Assembly (NCBI GenBank): GCA_016220095.1
Contig: JACRIJ010000050.1
Location: 1-47,876, forward strand
Length of the DNA: 47,876 nt
Source of the DNA: Planctomycetota bacterium
Lineage (GTDB): Bacteria; Planctomycetota; MHYJ01; JACQXL01; JACRIJ01
Direction of reading: 5' to 3'
In this document: piece by piece, positions 14,733 through 24,108 of the stretch
Layout: each line of letters opens with the position of its first letter
Position numbering within the stretch: the stretch's first letter is position 1
Notes under the pieces: model-generated
Databases searched by the model: none
Seen by the model: the letters and a program-made list of their open reading frames with translations, nothing else
What the model was told of the DNA's origin: nothing
Position numbers and translations under genes: made by a program

Positions 14733-15218
14733 CTATTTATTGCTCATCAGTACTTTCTTCGCAAGTTTCTGGCGGAATTCATGCAGTACCTTGGCGTATT
14801 TCGCATCTGACACTGCAAGAATCTGCACCGCGTAAATAGCGGCGTTTTTAGCGCCGGCCTGGCCTATAGCCATAGTGCCTACGGGTATTCCGGAAGGCAT
14901 CTGTACCATAGACAGGAGCGAATCCAGCCCTCCGAGGGCCTGTGTCTGCATAGGAACGCCTATAACAGGCAGAACAGTGTGACTTGCCACTACACCGGCG
15001 AGATGGGCGGCGCCGCCGGCGGCGGCGATAAAGACCTTTACGCCCTTTTTCGGGGCATCTATGACCATGGCTTTAAGTTCATCCGGCGTCCTGTGCGCGG
15101 AAAGGATATGAACGCTGAAAGGCGCGCCGAATTCCTTTAATTGGTCAATAGCCCCCTGCATGACGGGCATATCGGATTCACTGCCCATGACTATACTTAC
15201 AGAACTTGTTTTTTCCAT
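14733..15218 (-). CDS. purE: N5-carboxyaminoimidazole ribonucleotide mutase, class I PurE
   Basis: Moves the carboxyl group from N5-CAIR to CAIR in purine biosynthesis. 161 residues, the normal length. Motifs: GSESDMPVM near the N-terminus (substrate phosphate site), SAHRTPDEL with the catalytic His, AAAGGAAHLAGV, PVIGVPM and the C-terminal SLLSMVQMPSGIPV. It carries the class I (bacterial) rather than the AIR-carboxylase signature, so a PurK partner is expected elsewhere. GGAG lies before the ATG. It stands alone among unrelated genes, outside any purine cluster. Confidence 0.95.
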   Translation of the reverse strand: MEKTSSVSIVMGSESDMPVMQGAIDQLKEFGAPFSVHILSAHRTPDELKAMVIDAPKKGVKVFIAAAGGAAHLAGVVASHTVLPVIGVPMQTQALGGLDSLLSMVQMPSGIPVGTMAIGQAGAKNAAIYAVQILAVSDAKYAKVLHEFRQKLAKKVLMSNK

Positions 15219-15415
15219 AACGCAATCTCCATTCTAAATTTTCAATTAGATATTTACAATTTTCAATTTACAATGCCACGAAAGCGCGAAGTATTGTTTT
15301 ACTCGCAGGAAACGTTTATCCAGAGACAATGCTTTTTATCCCGCCCTTCCTTTTTCATTTTTCCTTCTTCATCCTTCGTTCGTCCCGTCCCTATCTACTA
15401 ACTACTCATCCCTCA

Positions 15416-16309
15416 CTACTTCGTCGAAAGGTACCGCGACGGCAATTTTCTGCCCAGCACGCCTTCCATGAATCGCGACGCCTGGGTCAATTTTTCAATG
15501 TCTATTCCGGTGCTGACGCCCATTTTTTCAAATGTATAGACTATATCTTCAGTGGCAAGATTGCCCGCGGCTCCCGGTGCGAACGGGCATCCGCCGAGTC
15601 CGCCGGCTGATGCATCAAAAACCGTTATCCCCATCTCACGCCCTTTTACAACGTTCGCCAACGCCGTGCCGCGCGTGTCGTGCATATGCAAGGCGATTTT
15701 GGCCATGTCAAACTTCGCAAGCACCTTTTCAAGCACCCTTTCAACGTCCGTCGGCACCGCCACTCCGATGGTATCACCCAATGAAACCTCATATATTCCA
15801 AGGTCAAATAATTTTCCGGTCACTTCCAGCACCTTTTCAGGGGCTATCTGCTTTTCAAACGGGCACCCGAAAACCGTGGAAACGTACCCTCTCACGGCGA
15901 TATTGTTCTTGCGCGCCATGTCAACCACCTCGCGAAACCTCTCTATGGAACCGTCAATGGTCGTATTAGTGTTCTTCATATTAAATGTCTCGCTCGCGGC
16001 CGTGAATACGGCGATTTCCTTAATGCCGAACTCTATAGCGCGCTCCATTCCCTTGGCATTAGGCACGAGAACCGAATATTGCACGCCCGGCCTGACGGCA
16101 AGTTTCGCGCAAACCTCGCCGGAATCCGCTAATTGCGGTATCAATTTGGGATGCACGAACGCGGTAATCTCTATGTTCGTGCAACCGGCATCCGCGAGCA
16201 TTTCCACGAACCTGACCTTATTTTCAGTGGAAATGGAATCCTTGATGTTCTGTAGGCCGTCACGCGGCCCGACTTCTACGATTTTTACTTTTTTAAACAA
16301 CTGATTCAT
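15416..16309 (-). CDS. mvaB: Hydroxymethylglutaryl-CoA lyase
   Basis: Cleaves HMG-CoA to acetyl-CoA and acetoacetate; a TIM-barrel enzyme of the HMGL-like family. 297 residues from the ATG at 16309. The longer reading from 16348 would extend into a repeated spacer tract, so it is rejected. Signature residues: VGPRDGLQN (catalytic Arg and Asp), LHMHDTRG (metal-binding His pair) and GGLGGCPFAPGAAGN with the catalytic Cys. These fit true HMG-CoA lyase better than isopropylmalate synthase or citramalate synthase. No good Shine-Dalgarno is visible. It is downstream of and on the same strand as a glutaconyl-CoA decarboxylase alpha-type gene and a crotonase, a logical pathway set. Confidence 0.9.
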   Translation of the reverse strand: MNQLFKKVKIVEVGPRDGLQNIKDSISTENKVRFVEMLADAGCTNIEITAFVHPKLIPQLADSGEVCAKLAVRPGVQYSVLVPNAKGMERAIEFGIKEIAVFTAASETFNMKNTNTTIDGSIERFREVVDMARKNNIAVRGYVSTVFGCPFEKQIAPEKVLEVTGKLFDLGIYEVSLGDTIGVAVPTDVERVLEKVLAKFDMAKIALHMHDTRGTALANVVKGREMGITVFDASAGGLGGCPFAPGAAGNLATEDIVYTFEKMGVSTGIDIEKLTQASRFMEGVLGRKLPSRYLSTK

Positions 16310-16559
16310 ATTTGTTAAAACTAAACAACGAAACAACTGAACAACCAAACAACTTGGACGACGGAACGACGACTACTAACAGGGACTTAACGAGACTTTT
16401 AAGAGACACGACGAATGTTTTAGTTTACGATTACTTTCGGTTGTCGTGCGTTTCTCATTCTTCGTCCGACGTTCAACTGCCAACTGTTCACCTATCACCT
16501 TTCATCGTCGTCCTTCCTTCTTCATTTTTCATTCTTCCTTCTAAATCGCCTTTGGCGAT

Positions 16560-18296
16560 TTAGCCTTTGATTGTGCGCGGCAAAAGCATCTGATGGCGCG
16601 GGCAATAGCTCTTCGGATTCTGATATGCCATGCGGCAGAACGCTACGAAATAATCCCTCAATTTAGGCAGGGAAACGACCTCGTCAACAAAACCGTTCTG
16701 GGCGCAATGCAGCGGGCGCGATTTTTCATAGTATTCCTGTGCTAATTTATTCATCGTATCAATAACCGGTTCAAGCGGTTTATTGGCTTCCTGTTCTTTC
16801 AAAAGCCGTCTTGCGAAAGAAGCCACTGCCGAGGTCTCTCCGTGCATGACATAAATCTCAGTCGTCGGCACTCCGAGCGTAAAGGCATTATTCCTGTTGC
16901 CCTGCGGACCGCCCATCACGTAATGAGCCGCGGCAGTGCCCTTGCGCAATACCACCGTGGCCATAGGCACGCCCGAACTTTCAATGGAATAAATCAATGA
17001 CTGTCCCAATCCCAACAACTCTGCTTTTTCCGCGATGTCGCCAACGTCTATGCCGCTCGTATCCTGTATCCATATTACGGGCATCCTGTCACGGCCGCAA
17101 TAGGTAACCAATTCGCTCATTTTTATCAGGCCTTCGCGGTACAATTTGCCGCCTATGCCGGGATAATCGGCGTAAGCCGGATAGCCCTTCTTCAGGAACC
17201 CCTGTCTGTTTGCTATAACGCCTACAGGGAAACCGTCCAGCTTGGCCATGCCGCAATACATCTCGCACCCGTAATCAGGCCTGTATTCGGTATGTTCGCT
17301 GTTATCAAAAATCCTTGCCAGCACCTGTTCAATTTCATAGGCGCGTTTCTGGTTCATAGGAACGATATAATCCATTTCTTCGGGCGCAAACGCGGGCGGT
17401 TTGGATTCCGTAACCCTGAAGAATTCCGAGTCATACGAAGGCATCATTTTCACGCAATTCCGAAGCGCGTTGATTACGCCCTCTTCGGTTTCAAAAACCT
17501 CTTTAAAAAATCCGGTATGGTTATAATGCGTACTCACGCTTCCCGGAGGGGACTGTTTAAATTTTTTGGTTGCTTCAATTATCTGTTTTGCGCCTTCGAG
17601 GTCAAAACCGCCCTTAGGGCTCATGCCGCTGACTATACCGGCGCCGCCTACGGCCATATTCGCGTTTTTATGCGCGAAGATAATTGCCGGGCTTATAGAA
17701 TGATAACCGCCGCCCGCGGGATTAGTGCCGAAGACACCGACTATTACGGGAATGCCTTTCTGTACAAGCTCCGCGTGCCTGAAAAACGTCCTGCCGCCGG
17801 ATCGCCGGCCCGCGTAAACCTCTTCCTGTTGGGTCAATTTTACGCCGCTGCAATTGAGCACCCACACGAGCGGGATGTTAAACAACTCAGCTATGTCCTG
17901 AGCGCGGAATATATTTTCCATTTGCCCGGGAATCCACGCGCCTGCGAGCACTTTGTTATCCGAGGCAATAATGGAGGCGTATTTACCAGCTATCCGGCCT
18001 ATGCCGTTTATGACTCCCGTCGTGCCTTCTTCATTGTGTTTCGGGTTTAAAAGCGTATTAAGCGGCAGAAAAGTGCCGGGGTCAACGAGCATATCAATGC
18101 GTTCCCATCCGGTTTTTTCACCGCGCGTGTGAAGCGTCTCAGCGGGAATGCCGGCATTCTTGACCTTCAGCACCGCATCCGCGATCTTCTTCTCCTCGGC
18201 GCTGATCTGGCTGAGGTTTTCCTGCATCTGTTTCTTCTTGTTCTCATCCAACGGCTTTCCGAATACCCCGGGCATCTTTTCAAAATACTGTCTCAT
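16560..18296 (-). CDS. gcdA: Carboxyltransferase close to glutaconyl-CoA decarboxylase alpha subunit
   Basis: 578 residues. In the glutaconyl-CoA decarboxylase complex the alpha subunit transfers the carboxyl from glutaconyl-CoA to biotin; partner subunits then decarboxylate and pump Na+. The protein follows GcdA from end to end: N-terminal RQYFEKMPGVFGKPL, LVDPGTFLPLNTLLNP, SDNKVLAGAWIPGQ, FGTNPAGGGYHSISP, VPMNQKRAYEIEQVLARIFD, IWIQDTSGIDVG, LRKGTAAAHYVMGGPQGN and C-terminal CPRHQMLLPRTI. The two crotonase-fold halves and both Gly-rich CoA/biotin loops are present. GGAG lies 9 bases before the ATG. No biotin carrier or membrane subunit is nearby, so it must recruit them from elsewhere. A methylcrotonyl-CoA carboxylase-like substrate is possible given the neighbouring HMG-CoA lyase. 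Confidence 0.9.
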   Translation of the reverse strand: MRQYFEKMPGVFGKPLDENKKKQMQENLSQISAEEKKIADAVLKVKNAGIPAETLHTRGEKTGWERIDMLVDPGTFLPLNTLLNPKHNEEGTTGVINGIGRIAGKYASIIASDNKVLAGAWIPGQMENIFRAQDIAELFNIPLVWVLNCSGVKLTQQEEVYAGRRSGGRTFFRHAELVQKGIPVIVGVFGTNPAGGGYHSISPAIIFAHKNANMAVGGAGIVSGMSPKGGFDLEGAKQIIEATKKFKQSPPGSVSTHYNHTGFFKEVFETEEGVINALRNCVKMMPSYDSEFFRVTESKPPAFAPEEMDYIVPMNQKRAYEIEQVLARIFDNSEHTEYRPDYGCEMYCGMAKLDGFPVGVIANRQGFLKKGYPAYADYPGIGGKLYREGLIKMSELVTYCGRDRMPVIWIQDTSGIDVGDIAEKAELLGLGQSLIYSIESSGVPMATVVLRKGTAAAHYVMGGPQGNRNNAFTLGVPTTEIYVMHGETSAVASFARRLLKEQEANKPLEPVIDTMNKLAQEYYEKSRPLHCAQNGFVDEVVSLPKLRDYFVAFCRMAYQNPKSYCPRHQMLLPRTIKG

Positions 18297-18456
18297 TTAA
18301 GTTTACTCCTTTTTTATAATATGAATGTTTAAAATAACTCAAAAATTACGACGGTTTACCAGCCACGAAGGCATTAAGGCCCGAAGACTGTCCGCCGGCA
18401 ACTGCTCACTATTGAACAACGGATTAAACCGAATTAGACCCATTCAGGGCTTCGTC

Positions 18457-18509
18457 CCGTCCCTCGCTACCCAGTTTACCCTGAGCTTGGCGAAGGGCTA
18501 CTCGTTACT
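18457..18509. repeat. 53-bp dispersed spacer repeat, copy 2
   Basis: Copy of 12135-12187 (47 of 53 identical), containing CCCTGAGCTTGGCGAAGGG, which can fold as CCCT/AGGG around a short centre. A CCACGAAG-type phrase precedes it at 18360-18386. It lies 32 bases beyond the stop of the minus-strand crotonase gene. Confidence 0.75.
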
Positions 18510-18540
18510 CGCTACTTCGTTCATTTTTCATTTTCGCACG

Positions 18541-19740
18541 CTAAGACCGGAAATCAGCGACTTTCTGTTCCAATGCGGCTATGATACCTGCCCTGAAGCG
18601 TTCATCGCGATAGAGCAGGGCGTCAAGTTCCATTTCAAGCCTGATAAACTCTTCCTCATTAAACCTACCCATATCGCAAGAGGCGAAAAGTTTTTCCAGG
18701 GCATCTATGGATTGTGGCGCGAGCGGCCGCCCGGATTGCGCCAATTCCGCCTTAACCTCCTGCAGGAGTTTGCCGCACACGCCTTCGTAATTAAGCGGAT
18801 TCTTCCTGCGGTTTACTTCTTCATGCAATTTATCTTCAGGCATAAGTGCCGGCCTGTCCGCATCCTTCATGCGCGGTATTTCATTTTCCGGGCACAGGGC
18901 CAATTCAAACGCCTTTGCAAGCAATAGCATGCCTGTTTCATCGTTATTCTTCTGCAGGTCTGCGATATATTTTTCCTTATCCGCCTGGGGATTATCAGTT
19001 TTTTGCATGCGCGGAAGCGCGAAAGGCACGTCAACGACCGCGTTATAGATGCCGATTTTCAGGAGTTCCTGCGCCTTGCATTCCTTTGCGGTCATCGCCA
19101 GGTATTTTGCGTTAAGCATCCCTGCCTTGGAAACAGCCCTGCCAATGCCGCCCCAGCCGGGAATAAGGCCTATCATGGATTCGCTGAAGCACATAGCGGA
19201 ACGCGAATCACCCACGATGATATCGCCTGCCAGCGCCATCTCAGCGGAGCCGCCGAACCTTGTACCGCCGCCGGCAACACTGATTAAACGGACGGACTTG
19301 CCGAGGGCCCTGAGTTTTTTATAAAGCGCAAATGCCTTTTGCAGGCGCTCATCGCCCCAGCCGTAAAGCTTATCAATTTCCGAAGCAGAAGCTCCTTTGA
19401 GGATTAATTCTTTTTTTGCATCAATAGTAGAATCAAGTTTCTTAAGGCTTTCCTTGAGGTCCCCGCCCGCATGAACGGGGTCATTGGCAAAATACATTAT
19501 AAGAAACTTAACCTGTTTTCCAGACAAGGCATCCACGGCCTGCAGATACGCGTCAAGTGCCGGATTGCCTATCTGGTGGACAGGAGGATTGTTATAACAC
19601 AGGATTGCGCCGCGAATACCGCGTACAGCAACTTCGTCAAGAAACAGATATGCGTCGCCCTGACGCCATTCATAAAGAACGGCAGATTGCTTCAAGGCGC
19701 CAAAACTTCCGTTTTTAAGTATTACGGCCGGACCATTCAT
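18541..19740 (-). CDS. Enoyl-CoA hydratase/isomerase (crotonase) family protein, long form
   Basis: 399 residues from the ATG at 19740, with GGGAG 9 bases upstream; an in-frame TTG at 19749 is not needed. Longer than simple crotonases (about 260). The crotonase core shows AGGDLKES (CoA/oxyanion region), GGGTRFGGSAEMALAGD with the first catalytic-type Glu and SESMIGLIPGWGG with the second, so hydratase chemistry is possible. A charged helical C-terminal region follows the core. The order crotonase, GcdA-like, HMG-CoA lyase on one strand suggests hydration of (3-methyl)glutaconyl-CoA. That is inference: the length also recalls the ring-hydrolase branch of the family, and I cannot assign the substrate. 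Confidence 0.8.
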   Translation of the reverse strand: MNGPAVILKNGSFGALKQSAVLYEWRQGDAYLFLDEVAVRGIRGAILCYNNPPVHQIGNPALDAYLQAVDALSGKQVKFLIMYFANDPVHAGGDLKESLKKLDSTIDAKKELILKGASASEIDKLYGWGDERLQKAFALYKKLRALGKSVRLISVAGGGTRFGGSAEMALAGDIIVGDSRSAMCFSESMIGLIPGWGGIGRAVSKAGMLNAKYLAMTAKECKAQELLKIGIYNAVVDVPFALPRMQKTDNPQADKEKYIADLQKNNDETGMLLLAKAFELALCPENEIPRMKDADRPALMPEDKLHEEVNRRKNPLNYEGVCGKLLQEVKAELAQSGRPLAPQSIDALEKLFASCDMGRFNEEEFIRLEMELDALLYRDERFRAGIIAALEQKVADFRS

Positions 19741-19795
19741 GCAAATCAACTCCCAAAAAAGACAGCCTGCAATTATATCATTTATGCGGATTCAG

Positions 19796-22700
19796 TCAAT
19801 GTTTTTGCTTCTGTTCAAACTCGCCGATAAACTTCTTTATTTCACCCTCATACGGATGATTCGGGTCCAATTCAAGTGTTTTTTTATAATCAATATATGC
19901 CGCTTCGGGCATATTCAGGCGTGCGTAGACCGCGCCGCGCAGAAAAACCGCGTCCGTATAATCGTTTTTCAGCTCTATCGCCTTATTAAGGCCTTCCAAC
20001 GCCTTTGCGAATTCGTTGATGTAAAAATAAACGATTGCCCTGTTATAATAAGTTCCTTCAAAAAACGGGTTCAATCTTATTGACGTGTCAAAGTCTTCCA
20101 GCGCCTTTTCAGAATTTTTTTGGGCATAATGAGCCAATCCGCGGAACTTAAAAGCCTCGCTGTTTTCCGGCTCAAGGGCAATTGATTTGTCCAGATATTC
20201 AATAACTTTATCGTATTCTTTTCGCGAATAGGCGATAATCCCCTCGTAAAAATACGTTTCGCCCCTATGAGGATTTAATTCCATAGCCTTATCAAAAAAA
20301 ACCGCCGCTTCCGCAGGTTTCACCTGCTTAAACAATATTTCTCCGCTGAAAAAATACGCGTCTTCAATCTCCGGATTGCGTGAGATAACCATGCTATAAT
20401 CCGCAAGGGCATTATCATACTGCCCCATCCGCACATAAAGCGCCCCTCTTTCGAGAAGCGCGTCCGTGTAATCAGGCTCAATCTCAATAGAAGCCGTAAG
20501 GTGTTTAAGGGCGCCTTCGTATTCGCCGGCATCCTTCAGCAGGCCTCCAAGGTTATAATGAGCCGTAACGGAATACGGATTCAATCCAAGCGCATACGAG
20601 TAGTCTTCCCTTGCCTTGGAATATTTTTCCAGCGCTTTATGCGCATTGCCGCGGTTTATATAAGCCTCCACGGAATAAGGCGCCAACGCGATGGCGTTAT
20701 CATAATCAACCACGGCAGACTCGTATTCGCCGAGGCCGCAGTGCGCGAGGCCCAGGCTGTGGTATATGGCCGAATATTCAGGCAGGATTTTTTTAGCCGC
20801 TGCAAAATCCGCGATGGCATCAGCGAAGCTTCCCTTTTGCAGAAAAATATCGCCCCTGTGCAGGTATGCCCGTGCCTTCTGGTATCCGGCGCATTTATCT
20901 ATTGCCTTGGAAAAAAAATCCATAGCGGCCTTGATATCGCCGGATTTCAGGCACAATTCGCCGATTTTCAGGAAGATTACCGGGTAACCGGCGGCGTTAA
21001 AGTATTCTATTTTCTTATAATCAGCGATAGCCTCTTCAAACATACCCTTGCCTGTATAGAGATTAGCGCGGTTGTAATAGGCGAGTATATCGCTCTTATT
21101 ATCTTCAAGGACCCTTGAAAAACATTCAATTGCCATATCAACCTGTCCGTTCCTGTCATAAAGCACGCCGAGAACGAGAAGGGCTTCGGGGTAATAAGGA
21201 TTCGTGCGTATGGCCCTCTGAAGCTCCTTTATGGCCGCATCGGGCTTATTCTCAAGATACGCGACAATACCGGTGCAATACGCGCTTCTCGCCGAACCAA
21301 GCCGGTTTTTTTTAATTCCTATAAAATCGGCAAGCGCATTCGCCTTAAACCGTTCCACCGCCTTCAGGCGCGTTTCGTATTCCCGGGCAAGTTTGGAAGA
21401 AAGTTTTTGTTCAACTTCATCGGAGGCTAATTCATCAAGCCCGATCGTATAGAGGGCGAAATACAGCTGACCCCTGTAGTAATGCGCAAGGGTATTACCC
21501 TCGTCTTTTTGCAGGGCCTTATTAAAATTCACAAAAGCGAGTTCAATATTATTCTGAAGCATATCCGTATAGCCGAGGAGGCAGTACGCGTCCGCGAAAC
21601 TCGGGTCTTCCCGGGTTGAATCCCATATTATTTTCCGGGCCGGTTCAAGTTTTTCCGCTATCAACTCATGGTCGCCGTGATTGCGCGCTTCAAGGGCAAC
21701 ATCCACGAGTTCCTGGGCCGCGGCAAGGTGCGCCTGGGCCGTTTTACGCCGAGCATCGCGCAGGGACTGGGCGTATTCAACCGTTTCTCTTATCTGTCCG
21801 GCCTCATGCATAAAATAAACTGTTACCGATGCAATTATCAGGATGAAAATCGCGAAGGCCAAAGCCGCTTCCTTATGCCGCACAATTAACTGCTTTGACT
21901 TATAAAAATTTGAAGGGGGCCTGGCATGGATGGGTTCATGGGAAAGAAACCTGTTGATGTCATCGGACAATTCTTTAGTGGATTCATAGCGCCTCAAGGG
22001 GTCCTTTTCAAGCGCTTTAAGTATTATGGTCTCAATATCGGGATGTATCTGGCGGTTTATCTTCCGCGGCCTTACGGGGTCGCGTTCCAGGACGTATTTC
22101 ATTATGTGATAAATGCTCTTACCCTGAAACGGATTACGGCCCGTAAAAATTTCATACATGACTATTCCGAGAGAAAACGTATCCGTCCTGGAATCAAGCG
22201 TTATTGATTCGCCCCGCGCCTGTTCGGGCGACATATAACCGGGGGTGCCGAGCAATTGGCCGGACATGGTCAATTTGCTGTCCGAGCCTATATCGCGCAC
22301 GAGTCCGAAATCCGCGATCTTGCATACGAATTCCTTGTCCGTGAAAAGGTCCGGTATCTGAAAGGCGCCTTCCTCGTCTTCAGTAAGAGCGATGAGGATA
22401 TTTTCAGGTTTAACATCCCTGTGTATTATATTATGCTGATGCGCGTAATGAAGGCCGTAGCCTATTTCCCGCAAAAGAATCAACAGCCTGCGAAAAGGGA
22501 GTTTTACAGGGACATGCGCGGATTTGCGGAAATCAACGGAATTATTCCTGATAACGATATCATCTTCCTGTATTTTATGAAGATCCTTGATGACGTTCCT
22601 GAGGCTGAGGCCGTTGATGTATTCCATCGCGAAATAATGCTTGCCGTTATATATGCCGACATCGTAGATTTGGACAATATTAGGATAATGCAATTTAGCC

Positions 22701-22939
22701 GCGGTCTGCGCCTCGCGGTGGAATCTTCTTATTTCCTCTGCCGTGGATTCCGCCTGGTCTGTGGAAGGATTCCGGGTTTCCTCTTCAGGTTCGCCCAGAA
22801 GGAGTTTGATTGCCACTACCCTGTTGAGGTTCCGGTCCCAGGCCTTATAGACAGCGCCCATCCCGCCCCTGCCGAGCTTTTCCATCAACAGGTACCTGCC
22901 AAAATCCTTTTGAAATTCCTTTTCATTACCGGTAATCAT
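19796..22939 (-). CDS. Membrane-anchored Ser/Thr protein kinase with a long TPR array
   Basis: 1047 residues. The N-terminal Hanks-type kinase domain spans about 15-335: Gly loop LGRGGMGAVY (22-31), catalytic Lys45 in VAIK, HRDVKPEN (173-180), DFG (210-212), activation segment and GTPGYMSPEQ (231-240). One hydrophobic helix near 359-376 predicts an inner-membrane anchor with the kinase in the cytoplasm. Residues about 430-1040 hold around seventeen 34-residue TPR units (for example AYYNRANLYTGKGMFEEAI and AYINRGNAHKALEKYSKA), so the TPR array should be periplasmic. This kinase-TM-TPR design is common in planctomycetes. It probably senses an envelope ligand or partner; targets are unknown. All catalytic residues are present. 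It is monocistronic as far as can be seen. Confidence 0.93.
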   Translation of the reverse strand: MITGNEKEFQKDFGRYLLMEKLGRGGMGAVYKAWDRNLNRVVAIKLLLGEPEEETRNPSTDQAESTAEEIRRFHREAQTAAKLHYPNIVQIYDVGIYNGKHYFAMEYINGLSLRNVIKDLHKIQEDDIVIRNNSVDFRKSAHVPVKLPFRRLLILLREIGYGLHYAHQHNIIHRDVKPENILIALTEDEEGAFQIPDLFTDKEFVCKIADFGLVRDIGSDSKLTMSGQLLGTPGYMSPEQARGESITLDSRTDTFSLGIVMYEIFTGRNPFQGKSIYHIMKYVLERDPVRPRKINRQIHPDIETIILKALEKDPLRRYESTKELSDDINRFLSHEPIHARPPSNFYKSKQLIVRHKEAALAFAIFILIIASVTVYFMHEAGQIRETVEYAQSLRDARRKTAQAHLAAAQELVDVALEARNHGDHELIAEKLEPARKIIWDSTREDPSFADAYCLLGYTDMLQNNIELAFVNFNKALQKDEGNTLAHYYRGQLYFALYTIGLDELASDEVEQKLSSKLAREYETRLKAVERFKANALADFIGIKKNRLGSARSAYCTGIVAYLENKPDAAIKELQRAIRTNPYYPEALLVLGVLYDRNGQVDMAIECFSRVLEDNKSDILAYYNRANLYTGKGMFEEAIADYKKIEYFNAAGYPVIFLKIGELCLKSGDIKAAMDFFSKAIDKCAGYQKARAYLHRGDIFLQKGSFADAIADFAAAKKILPEYSAIYHSLGLAHCGLGEYESAVVDYDNAIALAPYSVEAYINRGNAHKALEKYSKAREDYSYALGLNPYSVTAHYNLGGLLKDAGEYEGALKHLTASIEIEPDYTDALLERGALYVRMGQYDNALADYSMVISRNPEIEDAYFFSGEILFKQVKPAEAAVFFDKAMELNPHRGETYFYEGIIAYSRKEYDKVIEYLDKSIALEPENSEAFKFRGLAHYAQKNSEKALEDFDTSIRLNPFFEGTYYNRAIVYFYINEFAKALEGLNKAIELKNDYTDAVFLRGAVYARLNMPEAAYIDYKKTLELDPNHPYEGEIKKFIGEFEQKQKH

Positions 22940-22940
22940 A

Positions 22941-23050
22941 CGATATAATTTAAGATATAAGATTACAGATTTAAGATTTTTTAATTAAGGTTTATAAATC
23001 TGCAATCGTTTGCTCGTAATCTTCAAATCTTGCAGTCTTATAATCTGTTT
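22941..23050. repeat. AAGATT/AATCTT word tract
   Basis: Spacer made of variants of TAAGATAT, AAGATTAC, TTAAGATT and, in its second half, the complementary words AATCTTCA, AATCTTGC and TCTTATAATCTG. It lies between the kinase start and the MlaE-type stop. No gene is seen; the kinase promoter must lie within it, but none is clear. Confidence 0.55.
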
Positions 23051-23061
23051 TCAATTTATTA

Positions 23062-23838
23062 TTACATTATCAAGGTCAGCAGGAAATTTGCCGCAAGGAC
23101 GAGCACGCATGACGTAACGACCGCGCTCGTGGTCGCCTTACCCACGCCCTCGGCGCCGGCTTCCGCGTTCAGCCCTTTATAACTTGCGGTTATGGCTATG
23201 ATGCCGCCGAAAAAAACGCTCTTGATAAGGCCGCTCATCAAATCCCAGAGACCGAGGTACCTGTGGGTATTCTGGATATAATAGAAATCCGAGATATTCA
23301 TGAAATTAACGCTGACTATATAGCCGGAGATAATCCCCATGCAATCCGCCATAAGCGTCAGTATCGGAAGCAGAAGGACGCAGGCGAGAAACCTCGGCAG
23401 TACAAGGTACTTGACCGGATTGGCGGAAAGCACGCGCAGGGCGTCGATTTGTTCGGTAACCTTCATGGTTCCCAGCTCAGCCGCTATGGCGGCGCCGACC
23501 CTTCCGCTGAGCATAAGAGCCACGAGTACAGGCCCAAGTTCGCGCACAATGGAAACGCCGACTATAGCGCCTATCATATTTGTGAACTCCACTTTTCTGA
23601 GCATATAGTACGACTGCAATGCGAGAACCATACCCGTAAAAGCGCCTGTCATGAATACAATAAGAAAGGATTGATTGCCTATGACATAGAATTGGCGCAG
23701 GAGAATTGATTTTTTGGGCCATTTCCTGAAAACAGCACGGACGGTCTGGCACAGCAATACGACGAACATGCCGCAACCGCTGATATATCGCAGAAACCGC
23801 GAGCCCAAATCTGAAATTTGTTTTGTTGGCGAATCCAT
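23062..23838 (-). CDS. mlaE: MlaE-type ABC transporter permease
   Basis: 258 residues with five to six hydrophobic segments. Family features: the N-terminal amphipathic region, TGAFTGMVLALQSYYML, VSIVRELGPVLVALMLSGRVGAAIAAELGTMKVTEQIDAL (read in parts) and FFGGIIAITASYKG. MlaE permeases work with an ATPase (MlaF) and an MCE protein (MlaD) to move phospholipids between the inner and outer membranes. Neither partner is in the window, so this copy is an orphan or its partners lie elsewhere. The ATG at 23838 has no Shine-Dalgarno; a repeat tract begins 8 bases upstream. Identity is good; the transported lipid is unknown. Confidence 0.88.
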   Translation of the reverse strand: MDSPTKQISDLGSRFLRYISGCGMFVVLLCQTVRAVFRKWPKKSILLRQFYVIGNQSFLIVFMTGAFTGMVLALQSYYMLRKVEFTNMIGAIVGVSIVRELGPVLVALMLSGRVGAAIAAELGTMKVTEQIDALRVLSANPVKYLVLPRFLACVLLLPILTLMADCMGIISGYIVSVNFMNISDFYYIQNTHRYLGLWDLMSGLIKSVFFGGIIAITASYKGLNAEAGAEGVGKATTSAVVTSCVLVLAANFLLTLIM

Positions 23839-23845
23839 AGTGACG

Positions 23846-24003
23846 GGTTAGGGGTTAAAGGTTAGGGGTTTCGTTATTTGAATTCCGTAGGAGTGAACCC
23901 ATGTGTTCACCCTTTTAAAAATTACAATATTTAGGATTACGGAGTTATGGGGTTAAGAGATTAGGGGTTACGGGGTTGAAGCAGAGGCGAATGGCCATTC
24001 GCC
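23846..24003. repeat. Octamer tracts and two palindromes upstream of mlaE
   Basis: GGGTTAGG-type octamers at 23846-23873 and GGAGTTAT, GGGGTTAA, GAGATTAG, GGGTTACG, GGGTTGAA at 23941-23980. Palindromes: GTGAAC/GTTCAC inside a GTAGGAGTGAAC arm (23887-23913) and a perfect GGCGAATGG/CCATTCGCC (23986-24003). A third, 7-bp tract (ATCTCAG, ATCTCAA, ATCTTAA) at 24077-24117 covers the stop codon of the following minus-strand gene. Confidence 0.65.
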
Positions 24004-24108
24004 CTTACTACTGCGCCTGTCTCATGCGTTCGGTGTATTCGGCGCGTTCTGTAGTTAATTTATTTAAAATACCACGAATCTCAGATCTCAAATCTCAGAT
24101 CTCAGATC

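Noticed and set aside
16310..16348. Upstream start for HMG-CoA lyase
   Set aside because: The added residues come from an AACAAC-type repeat spacer and do not belong to the family; the ATG at 16309 fits family length.
17292..18050. 252-codon plus-strand ORF opposite the GcdA-like gene
   Set aside because: The opposite strand encodes a well-conserved carboxyltransferase along its full length; the plus-strand translation has no domain.
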